Origin: an uncultured Pelagibacteraceae bacterium
GTDB lineage: Bacteria > Pseudomonadota > Alphaproteobacteria > Pelagibacterales > Pelagibacteraceae
Reading direction: 5' to 3'
Assembly (NCBI GenBank): GCA_902571975.1
Contig: CACGED010000005.1
Span: forward strand, 1-53,306
Length of the DNA stretch: 53,306 nucleotides
A model generated the notes under the pieces. The model made no database searches. It saw only the letters and a program-made list of their open reading frames with translations, and was not told the origin of the DNA. Of the stretch, positions 1 through 6,115 are shown piece by piece (positions within the stretch are counted from its first letter, which is position 1; the number at the start of each line of letters is the position of its first letter). A program made the position numbers and the translations under genes.

Positions 1-1
1 G

Positions 2-676
2 ACAAGTAGACCTTCAAAATTTTTGAAAAAATATTTATATAACAAAGAAATATTATACAGAAATAATAAATCTAAAATTTTATCAGTTTATAAAGTTTTA
101 GAAAATTTAATTAATCATAAAACTGAGTGTAAAGATTTTGTATCTCTATACTTTGAAAAATTTGGTTTTTTCGAATTTCCAAAGAATTCTACGTTTTTCC
201 ATTATAAACATAATTTATTTGATGAAAAACTGAATTGGTCAAACTTTGAAATTAAAAATTTTATTTATTATTTGTCAAAAAACCGTGAACATATAGTATT
301 TTCATCCGAACTAAATAACGAGGAAAAAGATAATTTTTTTTATAAAAATTTTAATAGTTTTGACTTTAATACAAAAAATTTTAACAAATTAAATAATGAC
401 AACATTTTATATTTAAAAAATATAGAAGGAAAAAATTTAGTTAATGCGATTTATTTATGCAAAGATGTTATTGCTCCGGAGAGTGGCATAACTCATATCG
501 GTAGTTTTTTGAATAAAAATACTCTTGCTTTAATGCATTTTAATTTTAAATATAAATCTGATATTTTTAGACAAATTATTGCATGTAAAGAATGGGCACC
601 ATTATCAAATTTTAAATTTACAATTCTTAAAAAGGACTATTCAAAATCAATTAATAAATTATCGAAATTAATGTAA
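2..676 (+). CDS. GT9-like glycosyltransferase, C-terminal part (5' truncated)
   Basis: The reading frame is open to the left edge, so the gene starts outside the window; the TTG at 23 has no ribosome binding site and is probably internal. The visible part ends in a nucleotide-sugar-binding-like segment, APESGITHIG, followed by a hydrophobic strand. This resembles the C-terminal Rossmann half of ADP-heptose:LPS heptosyltransferases (family GT9), where an Asp/Glu-Ser-Gly-x-x-His motif lies at the donor site. The protein is rich in Lys, Asn and Phe. Its stop overlaps the next start by one base (TAATG), so the two are probably translated together. A role in lipopolysaccharide or O-antigen synthesis is inferred; the substrate is unknown. 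Confidence 0.55.
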   Translation, partial: TSRPSKFLKKYLYNKEILYRNNKSKILSVYKVLENLINHKTECKDFVSLYFEKFGFFEFPKNSTFFHYKHNLFDEKLNWSNFEIKNFIYYLSKNREHIVFSSELNNEEKDNFFYKNFNSFDFNTKNFNKLNNDNILYLKNIEGKNLVNAIYLCKDVIAPESGITHIGSFLNKNTLALMHFNFKYKSDIFRQIIACKEWAPLSNFKFTILKKDYSKSINKLSKLM

Positions 677-1602
677 TGGAAAAAATATTAACTGTTGAAA
701 TTGCTGAAGGTTTAGGAAATCAATTATTTATGTATTCACATGCATATTCCTTATCCAAAAAATTTGGTTATAAGATACAAATTGACAACACAAGTGGATA
801 TTTTAAAAAAAAAAATCAATTGCGTAATCATCAGAAATATATGCTAGATCATTTCAATATTGAACAAAATTTAGCCTCATCTAGCTATAAGTATGATAGT
901 TTTTTTTCTAGGTCAAAAAAGAAATTACACCAATTTATTGATAAATTTTCTTCTAAGAAAAAATTTTTAATTGAAAAAAATTATAAAATTAACGGAATTA
1001 AGCAAGCCCAGTCCTTTAGTGATATAGATTACAAAAAACTTTCAGACTCTATTTATGTTCAAGGTAATTTTGAAGATTATAATTATTTTGATTCCTTTAG
1101 AGAGGATTTTGTTAGAATGTATAAACCTTTAAACAAATTTATTCATTCTAATAAAGAAATAATTGATAAATTAACTCATTCAAATTCAGTATCTATCCAT
1201 ATAAGACAACACAAATTTACTGAACAACCTCATGAAAAAATCGATAATAATAAAATTAAGTTGTCAAAAATTTTCACTAATAAATTAATTGAGTATATTA
1301 ATAAATCTATTGTTTATTTTCAGAAAAATTTAGACGATCCTGTTTTTTTTATTTGGTCAAATGATTTTACTAATTTAGATCATCATTTTAATAAAACTAA
1401 ATTTTATTACATTATCGGTAACGATCTTTTAAATGATTTTAATCTTTTCTCTTATGCGAAACATTTTATTGTTGGGGGTTCTACATTTCATTGGTGGGGT
1501 GCTTATTTAAATGAAAATCCTAATAAAATCTGTGTTTACCCATCAAACCTTAACCCATCTGGTAACTCTAATTTCTATCCGTCAAATTGGAAAAAAATTT
1601 AA
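676..1602 (+). CDS. GT11 family glycosyltransferase (alpha-1,2-fucosyltransferase-like)
   Basis: This 308-residue protein has the GT11 landmarks: GLGNQLF at residues 12-18, an HIR segment at 175-177, an FFIWSND strand, and a C-terminal GGSTFHWWGAYL block around 265-277 followed by a V-Y-P ending. GT11 enzymes move fucose from GDP-fucose onto galactose in surface glycans. The usual HxRRGDY donor-site motif reads HIRQHKF here, so the sugar specificity may differ or activity may be altered. It is coupled to the upstream glycosyltransferase by a one-base overlap. Its 3' end overlaps the convergent recombinase gene by 4 bases. It is likely part of an O-antigen or exopolysaccharide cluster. Confidence 0.75.
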   Translation: MEKILTVEIAEGLGNQLFMYSHAYSLSKKFGYKIQIDNTSGYFKKKNQLRNHQKYMLDHFNIEQNLASSSYKYDSFFSRSKKKLHQFIDKFSSKKKFLIEKNYKINGIKQAQSFSDIDYKKLSDSIYVQGNFEDYNYFDSFREDFVRMYKPLNKFIHSNKEIIDKLTHSNSVSIHIRQHKFTEQPHEKIDNNKIKLSKIFTNKLIEYINKSIVYFQKNLDDPVFFIWSNDFTNLDHHFNKTKFYYIIGNDLLNDFNLFSYAKHFIVGGSTFHWWGAYLNENPNKICVYPSNLNPSGNSNFYPSNWKKI

Positions 1603-2516
1603 ATCTTAATTTTATTTAATGCGTTATTTTTAAATAAGTTAGCTTCTTTTATATATCTTCTAACCATCTGTGTTGTTTTATGTCCTGTCATTGCCATTAT
1701 ATTCCTTTCTTCGGCTCCGGCCTCTGCTGCAGCAGTTGCAAATCCGGATCTTAAGCTATGCCCACCATATTTATTTGGGTCTAACCCAGCTAATATGGCA
1801 TATTTTTTAATTATCAAAGAAACAGATTTATCTGAAATTTGATAAATAGTGCCACTGTTAATGCTTTTATATTTAATCCAATCTTGAAGCTTAATTACTG
1901 GACAGTATGCAATATTTTCGAAGTAGGGGATTGCTTTGATGCTTCCTTCACCTATTTGATCTGTTTTAGACCTTTTTATAAAAATTTTAATACCTTCATC
2001 GACAAATTCTAGGTCATCATATTCTATATTTACAAGTTCTGATCTTCTAAATCCTCCTGAGAACCCCAGTAATATTAATGATTTATTTCTTATTCTTTTA
2101 AATTCATTTATTTCTTTTTCATCTATAACATTAAGTATTTTTTTTAAATCATTGATTAATAATGGTTTTTTTGATATTTGATGAGATCCATTAATTCTTT
2201 TAATGCCTAAAAGATTTTCCATTATGATTGGATGTTTAGAATCCAAATAATGACCTTTCATTTTATGAATAACTTTAATTGAGGCTATTCTTCGTTTCAA
2301 AGTACTGAATTTATTATTTTTAGATAGATGTGTTAAATATATTGATAGTATTTTAGGTTCTGTAGGAAGATGTTTAAGACCATGTTTTATGCAAAATATC
2401 GTAAAATCTTTAAAATCTGCTTCATAAGCTCTTACAGTATTATTTGCTTTTGAGTTCTTAAGATTTTTAATTGTCTCCAATTCAAGTGTTTTTACATCTG
2501 TGATTATATCATTCAT
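1599..2516 (-). CDS. Tyrosine recombinase / phage-type integrase
   Basis: This 305-residue enzyme has an N-terminal SAM-like DNA-binding domain (about 15-105) and a complete catalytic domain. The visible residues are Arg157 (GGFRRSEL), Lys184 (RSKTDQ), His253-x-x-Arg256 (GHSLRSGFAT), His279 (TGHK) and the nucleophile Tyr288 (RRYI). It cuts and rejoins DNA through a 3'-phosphotyrosine. The motif spacing resembles integrases of mobile elements more than XerC/XerD. There is no excisionase, tRNA target or phage gene beside it. A perfect inverted repeat lies 5 bases upstream of its start. Its end overlaps the convergent GT11 gene. It may mark the edge of the variable polysaccharide region. Confidence 0.88.
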   Translation of the reverse strand: MNDIITDVKTLELETIKNLKNSKANNTVRAYEADFKDFTIFCIKHGLKHLPTEPKILSIYLTHLSKNNKFSTLKRRIASIKVIHKMKGHYLDSKHPIIMENLLGIKRINGSHQISKKPLLINDLKKILNVIDEKEINEFKRIRNKSLILLGFSGGFRRSELVNIEYDDLEFVDEGIKIFIKRSKTDQIGEGSIKAIPYFENIAYCPVIKLQDWIKYKSINSGTIYQISDKSVSLIIKKYAILAGLDPNKYGGHSLRSGFATAAAEAGAEERNIMAMTGHKTTQMVRRYIKEANLFKNNALNKIKI

Positions 2517-2521
2517 AATAA

Positions 2522-2548
2522 TTTCCGATAACCATTAATTATCGGAAA
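2522..2548. repeat. Perfect 10-7-10 inverted repeat in front of the integrase
   Basis: The arms TTTCCGATAA (2522-2531) and TTATCGGAAA (2539-2548) are exact reverse complements around the 7-base spacer CCATTAA. Tyrosine recombinase core sites have this geometry: arms of about 10-13 bases around a 6-8 base crossover region. The right position for an operator also fits. Read from the integrase strand, the arm contains GGAAA at ribosome-binding distance from the start codon, so a hairpin could also hide it. No second copy was noticed in the window. Confidence 0.7.
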
Positions 2549-2599
2549 CTATAATATAACACATTTTACAAGTCAAGCATTTAATGTAAAAGAATCTCA

Positions 2600-2764
2600 A
2601 TGCCTAAATATGTATTAATCGGTTTGATTGTTGTTATTGGAACATTTCTAATTATGAATTACTGGCCAAAATTAAAAGAACAAACAAAAACTCGTATTTT
2701 AATGATTATTTTTGGCATATTTTTTATAAGCATTTTTGTTCTGCTATTTTTATTAATATTTTGA
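2600..2764 (+). CDS. Small two-helix membrane protein, 54 residues
   Basis: An ATG at 2600 opens a 54-residue frame ending in TGA at 2762-2764. Two strongly hydrophobic segments (about 3-19 and 33-54) are separated by a basic stretch, NYWPKLKEQTKTR, so a helical hairpin with a basic connecting loop is expected. There is no clear ribosome binding site. It ends 6 bases before the DUF2938 gene, and the GAGG that could serve that gene overlaps this stop. I do not recognise the family. The membrane-like composition and coupling support it as a real gene, but short hydrophobic frames also occur by chance in AT-rich DNA. Confidence 0.5.
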   Translation: MPKYVLIGLIVVIGTFLIMNYWPKLKEQTKTRILMIIFGIFFISIFVLLFLLIF

Positions 2765-2770
2765 GGTTAA

Positions 2771-3244
2771 TTGATAGATATTATTAGTATTTTAGTTGCT
2801 GGGATATTTTCATGCATAATTCTTGATATCCTAGGTTATCTACTCAAATTGATGGGTATTCCAGAACCATCATGGGGAATTGTTGGAAGATGGACTTACT
2901 ATATGCTTAAAAATGCTACTTTTTATAACCCAAATATTGCCCATATGCCTAATTTTAGGTATGAAGTTTTACTTGGTTGGATTTTTCACTATTATGTATC
3001 GATTTGTTGGGCTGTAATCTATTATTTTTGTTTTTTAATGGTAGGTCTAAAAATGACATATTTTTCAGGCTTTATATTTGGAGCTCTCACAACACTAGCT
3101 CCATTAATGATATTTTTACCATTTACAGGACAGGGAGTGTTTGCAAATAAGACTGGAATACCCATTAAAACATCAATTATGTTTCTAATCAGACACTCAA
3201 TTTATGGAATTGCTATGTATGAAGGTTTTAGATGGTTTATTTAA
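2771..3244 (+). CDS. DUF2938-like membrane protein
   Basis: This 157-residue protein has four to five predicted membrane segments. Features in DUF2938 order are visible: an N-terminal helix with an aspartate (residues about 3-27), then IVGRW (about 37-41), GWIFHYYVS near 69-77, and a final helix containing RHSIYGIAMY. The function of the family is unknown. The start is TTG at 2771, placed 4 bases after GAGG and directly behind the 54-residue membrane peptide, so translational coupling is likely. A structured RNA region begins about 100 bases downstream. The product is expected in the inner membrane. Confidence 0.65.
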   Translation: MIDIISILVAGIFSCIILDILGYLLKLMGIPEPSWGIVGRWTYYMLKNATFYNPNIAHMPNFRYEVLLGWIFHYYVSICWAVIYYFCFLMVGLKMTYFSGFIFGALTTLAPLMIFLPFTGQGVFANKTGIPIKTSIMFLIRHSIYGIAMYEGFRWFI

Positions 3245-3303
3245 AGCTATAGATTAAGTTATCCCCATTATTCAACCCTGTGAAAAACTAAGTATATTCA
3301 ACG

Positions 3304-3317
3304 ATAAAGTGATACAT
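3304..3317 (+). repeat. Direct repeat copy 1 (ATAAAGTGATACAT)
   Basis: This 14-base word is repeated exactly at 4308-4321. The two copies bracket the structured RNA, the alkyltransferase gene and the following gene-free stretch. This copy lies just upstream of the inferred start of the structured RNA. In DNA this AT-rich a chance repeat of this length is possible. Confidence 0.45.
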
Positions 3318-3340
3318 ACAACCTACTCTATCTGATATTG

Positions 3341-3533
3341 TATAAAGTGAATTAAGAGGCAACTCTTAACTGACCATCTGGGGAAAAACCGAGAGGTTCA
3401 AGCCCAGAGGGCAGAAAGCCTTGCAGAGTAGCGCTAAAATTGTAAGGTGGAGGGCATGGCGGTAGCGCATACAACGACGTGCCAAAAACTACTGTTCTTT
3501 GTACCTGAAAAGGTGCAAGGGAACAGTGTTTTT
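3341..3533 (+). ncRNA. Structured RNA candidate, family not recognised
   Basis: Bases 3361-3480 are 62/120 G+C, far above the surroundings; in AT-rich genomes this marks structured RNAs. On the plus strand three stems close on GNRA tetraloops: 3352-3358/3363-3369 on GCAA, 3387-3390/3395-3398 on GAGA (inside a stem 3377-3382/3403-3408), and a long final hairpin with GAAA at 3507-3510. GNRA loops on this strand set the orientation. Possible pseudoknotted pairings lie at 3431-3483. A weak -10-like TATAAA precedes it at 3341. I see no tmRNA tag, RNase P core, SRP apical loop or common riboswitch core. It may be a trans-acting RNA or the leader of the alkyltransferase gene. Confidence 0.6.
3484..3533 (+). 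terminator. Long GAAA-capped hairpin with A-tract/T-tract base
   Basis: The arms 3485-3506 and 3511-3532 pair almost throughout. A single T (3490) and a single G (3520) bulge, two or three G-U pairs occur, and the loop is GAAA. The base of the stem pairs AAAA with TTTT. The shape fits an intrinsic terminator for the upstream RNA. The hairpin ends only 5 bases before the alkyltransferase ATG, so it may instead control that gene. The only Shine-Dalgarno-like bases, AAGGGA at 3517-3522, lie inside the 3' arm. Confidence 0.6.
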
Positions 3534-3538
3534 CATTT

Positions 3539-3814
3539 ATGACCCTTAAAGGCACAAAATTTCAATTAAAAGTGTGGAAATACCTTAAATCTATTCCTAA
3601 AGGTGAATTAAGGACTTATTCTCAAGTAGCAATAGCAATCAAAAAGCCAAAAGCAGTAAGAGCTGTAGCAAATGCCATAGGAAAAAATCCTTATGCTCCA
3701 AAAATACCTTGTCATCGTGTAATAAGGTCAGATGGCTCTTTAGGGGGTTATTCAGGTAAAGGCGGGATAAATACCAAGAGAAAATTGCTAAAATTAGAAG
3801 GTATTTTGCTCTAA
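3539..3814 (+). CDS. O6-alkylguanine-DNA alkyltransferase, minimal catalytic domain
   Basis: This 91-residue protein is the C-terminal catalytic domain of Ogt/Ada-type methyltransferases without the N-terminal domain. It shows the GTKFQLKVW helix start, IPKGELRTYSQVA, the helix-turn-helix Arg41 in RAVANA, IGKNP, and the active-site Cys58 in PCHRV. Such enzymes remove alkyl groups from O6 of guanine by irreversible transfer to the cysteine. The conserved first block fixes the ATG at 3539, yet no free ribosome binding site precedes it. The upstream hairpin ends 5 bases before the start, so a structured leader may limit translation. Since the PCHRV cysteine is present, it is not an Atl-type cysteine-less homologue. 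Confidence 0.85.
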   Translation: MTLKGTKFQLKVWKYLKSIPKGELRTYSQVAIAIKKPKAVRAVANAIGKNPYAPKIPCHRVIRSDGSLGGYSGKGGINTKRKLLKLEGILL

Positions 3815-3889
3815 AAATGTTAAATACCAACGTTTTTTTATAAATCTACAATATTTAGTATTGATTTTATAATATCACCTATAAGTTGC

Positions 3890-3942
3890 ACCGTAAAATT
3901 ACAAATGCTTAAAATAGACCCAATTTTGGGCTTTTAAACGGT
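3890..3942 (+). ncRNA. Possible small structured RNA downstream of the alkyltransferase
   Basis: Three stacked pairings share one continuous 3' side: ACCGT (3890-3894) with ACGGT (3938-3942), TTAAAA (3909-3914) with TTTTAA (3932-3937), and CCCA (3919-3922) with TGGG (3927-3930). The 5' side carries a 14-base bulge. A palindrome and a terminator-like hairpin follow. It may be a 3'-UTR element of the alkyltransferase mRNA, a separate small RNA, or chance pairing in AT-rich DNA. Confidence 0.3.
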
Positions 3943-3955
3943 ATATTCGAATATT

Positions 3956-3983
3956 GCAGAGCTATTTCAAAATCTGCTTTTTT
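3956..3983 (+). terminator. Terminator-like hairpin with T6 tail
   Basis: GCAGA (3956-3960) pairs with TCTGC (3973-3977) across a 12-base loop, followed directly by six T residues (3978-3983). The stem is short, so strength is doubtful. It is suitably placed to end transcription from the alkyltransferase gene. Confidence 0.35.
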
Positions 3984-4307
3984 CCCCTAAAAATTTAATT
4001 ATGATTATTTAAAAAAACTTTAATATAATTTCTTTGAAACATGTAATTATTAAAAAATTAGCGTATTTGCTTGTTTTTTTAGTTATTTATCACTAAATTT
4101 TAGTAATTCTAATTTTATTTATAAACTGGTATTTATTCCCCACTCTATTCTCATCATATCTTGTCAAATTTGGAAAAAATTATGAATTAATTCATTAAAA
4201 ATAAGACTTTTTTTAAGGTATTAATTACTAAGATAAAAAAATGAAAAATATTATTTAATTATTTTAATTTAAAAAAACATTAAATTTCAATTATATATTA
4301 TATAAAC

Positions 4308-4321
4308 ATAAAGTGATACAT
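4308..4321 (+). repeat. Direct repeat copy 2 (ATAAAGTGATACAT)
   Basis: This is an exact copy of the word at 3304-3317, in the same orientation, about 1 kb away and just past the end of the EamA transporter gene. The pair could be boundary repeats of a small inserted segment, or chance. Confidence 0.45.
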
Positions 4322-4338
4322 TAGTATATTAGTAAATA

Positions 4339-5199
4339 TTACTTACCTATATAAAGTCTTGATAAATAATACTCTCTTCTAGAAATATAAATACCACAAA
4401 GGACTATTATAGAAAGACCTAAATATGTCCAATTATCGGGTAATTCTTTAAATATATAATAACTGAGCAAAATATTAGTAATAATTTCAGTATAGCCAAG
4501 GGGAGCTAATTTAGAAGCATCAGCGTATTTAAGAGACAAAATGATAAAAAGGTGAGCAATAGTTGCTATAAAGCCAATTAAAGCCATCATAATCCACTGA
4601 CTATTTGTTGGCTGTATCCAAACACCGGGCATAAATAAAGACATGACAATAGTCCCTACCGTCCCAGCAAATAATAAAGTTAACAAAGAATTATCAGAGG
4701 TACTTAATTTTCTTGTAATAATTAAATAAAAACCATAGCAAATACCATTACCCAAGGCTGCTAATGTAGCTAAATTAATCTCTATAAATCCAGGTCTAAT
4801 AACAATTAAGGTACCAATAAATCCCATGGATACAGCTGTCCACCTTCTTAGGCCTACTTTTTCATTTAAAAAAAAGGGGGACATTGCGGTTACACAAATT
4901 GGGGCTACAAATGCTAGTGTTAAGGCCTTAGGTAAAGAAATCTCAGATATTGCAAAAAAAAATAAATATGTTGAAAATACAAAAATTAATCCTCTTATCA
5001 ATTGAAGCATAGGTTTTTTACTCCAAACCATGGATTTTCTATCAAAAAAAAGCATTATGGAGAGTGCAAAAACAACTGTAAAAAAATATCTAGCCCAAGT
5101 AATTTGCAAAACATCCATAGATGAACTTAAATATTTTGCCAAAGCATCCATAAATGGAACAATCATCCAAGCTGATGCATTGAGAATAACAGCCTTCAT
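4339..5199 (-). CDS. EamA/DMT family transporter
   Basis: This 286-residue inner-membrane protein has about ten hydrophobic helices arranged as two EamA repeats (about 1-135 and 140-280). Typical features are an arginine-containing second helix (ITWARYFF near 33-40), helix 4 with LPKALTLAFVAPI, and an FLNEKVGLRRW loop. The family moves small metabolites such as amino acids or purines; the substrate cannot be read from sequence. The gene lies 16 bases downstream of the AEC transporter and shares its strand, so co-transcription is likely. The ATG at 5197-5199 gives a full-length first helix. Confidence 0.85.
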   Translation of the reverse strand: MKAVILNASAWMIVPFMDALAKYLSSSMDVLQITWARYFFTVVFALSIMLFFDRKSMVWSKKPMLQLIRGLIFVFSTYLFFFAISEISLPKALTLAFVAPICVTAMSPFFLNEKVGLRRWTAVSMGFIGTLIVIRPGFIEINLATLAALGNGICYGFYLIITRKLSTSDNSLLTLLFAGTVGTIVMSLFMPGVWIQPTNSQWIMMALIGFIATIAHLFIILSLKYADASKLAPLGYTEIITNILLSYYIFKELPDNWTYLGLSIIVLCGIYISRREYYLSRLYIGK

Positions 5200-5215
5200 A
5201 AGAAAATCTTATCTC

Positions 5216-6115
5216 TTAATTAAAGTATTTTAAAGCAAAGAATACTGTTATAGGTACAGTTACAAGAGACATTAAAGTTGAAACAACTATTGTGCTAGAT
5301 ATGTTATCAACAATTTCCTTAGGCGAATACATTGAAGCAACAAGATAACAAAGTATTGCACTTGGCATAGATGACTGAATTAAAAGAACACCAGCAGCAA
5401 ACCCAGAAAGATTAAAAAAAGAAATCAACGAAAAGCCAATTAGTGGCCCTATAATAACTCTTCCGGTAGATGTAATTAAAGCATCCTTAAAGGAAAAAAC
5501 TTTCATTTGTGTTAATGAAACACCTAAAGACATTAAAATCATTACTATCATTCCATAAGCAAGAAGCATAACAGTATTCAATACAAATATTGGCAAAGGT
5601 ATTTCGTAATATAGAAAAATAATGGTAGCAATTATTGCATAAAATGATGGACTTTTTATTATAACCTTTAAATCAAACTCACGTTTAGCTAAAAAAATAT
5701 TAAGAGTAAAATGAAGAAGAACGACCAAAGAAGATATAGCTGCAGCAATACCCATACCCAATTTACCATATGCAAATAAGCATATTGGAATACCCATATT
5801 GCCTGTATTAGGTAAAAAAAATGTTGGTAGTTCTCTCAAATAATCTTTCTTCATTAAAATTAAAAAAATTAGACCGACAATTAAAAAAGAGGATAAAAGA
5901 ATTACTGCATATAAAAAGTACTCTGAAAACATTGCAAAAGTTACACCGCTTGCCGAAATAGAGAATATTACTATAGATGGCGTTCCAAAATTAGCAGAAT
6001 AAGTAGTTATAAATGATGTATCAAAATTTGGATTTTTTTTACCTAAAAAATATCCGATACCAACTATAAAAAAAACTGGAAAAAGAACTTCAAATAATTT
6101 TATATAAAGTTCCAT
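5216..6115 (-). CDS. AEC (auxin efflux carrier) family transporter
   Basis: This 299-residue protein has about ten membrane helices in the two five-helix halves typical of AEC carriers. The conserved N-terminal block PNTGNMGIPI lies near 102-111, and a second motif with SSMPSAILCYLVA is in the C-terminal half. Bacterial members export or exchange organic acids such as malate; the substrate is unknown here. The start overlaps the stop of homoserine dehydrogenase by one base, so it is translationally coupled to the threonine/methionine pathway gene, but this does not prove a shared pathway. Confidence 0.82.
   Translation of the reverse strand: MELYIKLFEVLFPVFFIVGIGYFLGKKNPNFDTSFITTYSANFGTPSIVIFSISASGVTFAMFSEYFLYAVILLSSFLIVGLIFLILMKKDYLRELPTFFLPNTGNMGIPICLFAYGKLGMGIAAAISSLVVLLHFTLNIFLAKREFDLKVIIKSPSFYAIIATIIFLYYEIPLPIFVLNTVMLLAYGMIVMILMSLGVSLTQMKVFSFKDALITSTGRVIIGPLIGFSLISFFNLSGFAAGVLLIQSSMPSAILCYLVASMYSPKEIVDNISSTIVVSTLMSLVTVPITVFFALKYFN

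Larger units (their letters stand above)
3815..4338. other. Gene-free AT-rich stretch of about 520 bases
   Basis: No convincing coding frame is seen on either strand. The stretch holds a nested hairpin (3890-3942), a 12-base palindrome ATATTCGAATAT (3943-3954), a terminator-like hairpin with a T-run (3956-3983) and the second copy of the ATAAAGTGATACAT repeat (4308-4321). The rest is low-complexity A/T sequence. A gap this long is unusual beside genes that otherwise almost all touch or overlap. Confidence 0.6.

Noticed and set aside
3259..3267. DnaA-box-like TTATCCCCA
   Set aside because: One isolated imperfect box without a cluster, AT-rich unwinding repeats in order, or origin genes beside it.
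3444..3465. Resemblance to a SAM-I riboswitch (GGTGGAGGGxxTGGC)
   Set aside because: The kink-turn, GATGAAxCC and GGCAACC core do not follow, so only a short word matches.
3395..3470. Possible split (permuted) tmRNA because of GGTTCAAGCCC and GGTAGCGC
   Set aside because: The T-arm stem does not pair, and no acceptor stem or tag reading frame of the alanine-rich type is present.
3352..3555. A 67-codon frame on the minus strand through the GC-rich RNA region
   Set aside because: Its proline- and serine-rich composition is unlike all neighbours and it lies exactly across RNA-like stems with GNRA loops on the other strand.
3639..3830. Minus-strand frame opposite the alkyltransferase
   Set aside because: It is a shadow of a gene with clear catalytic motifs.
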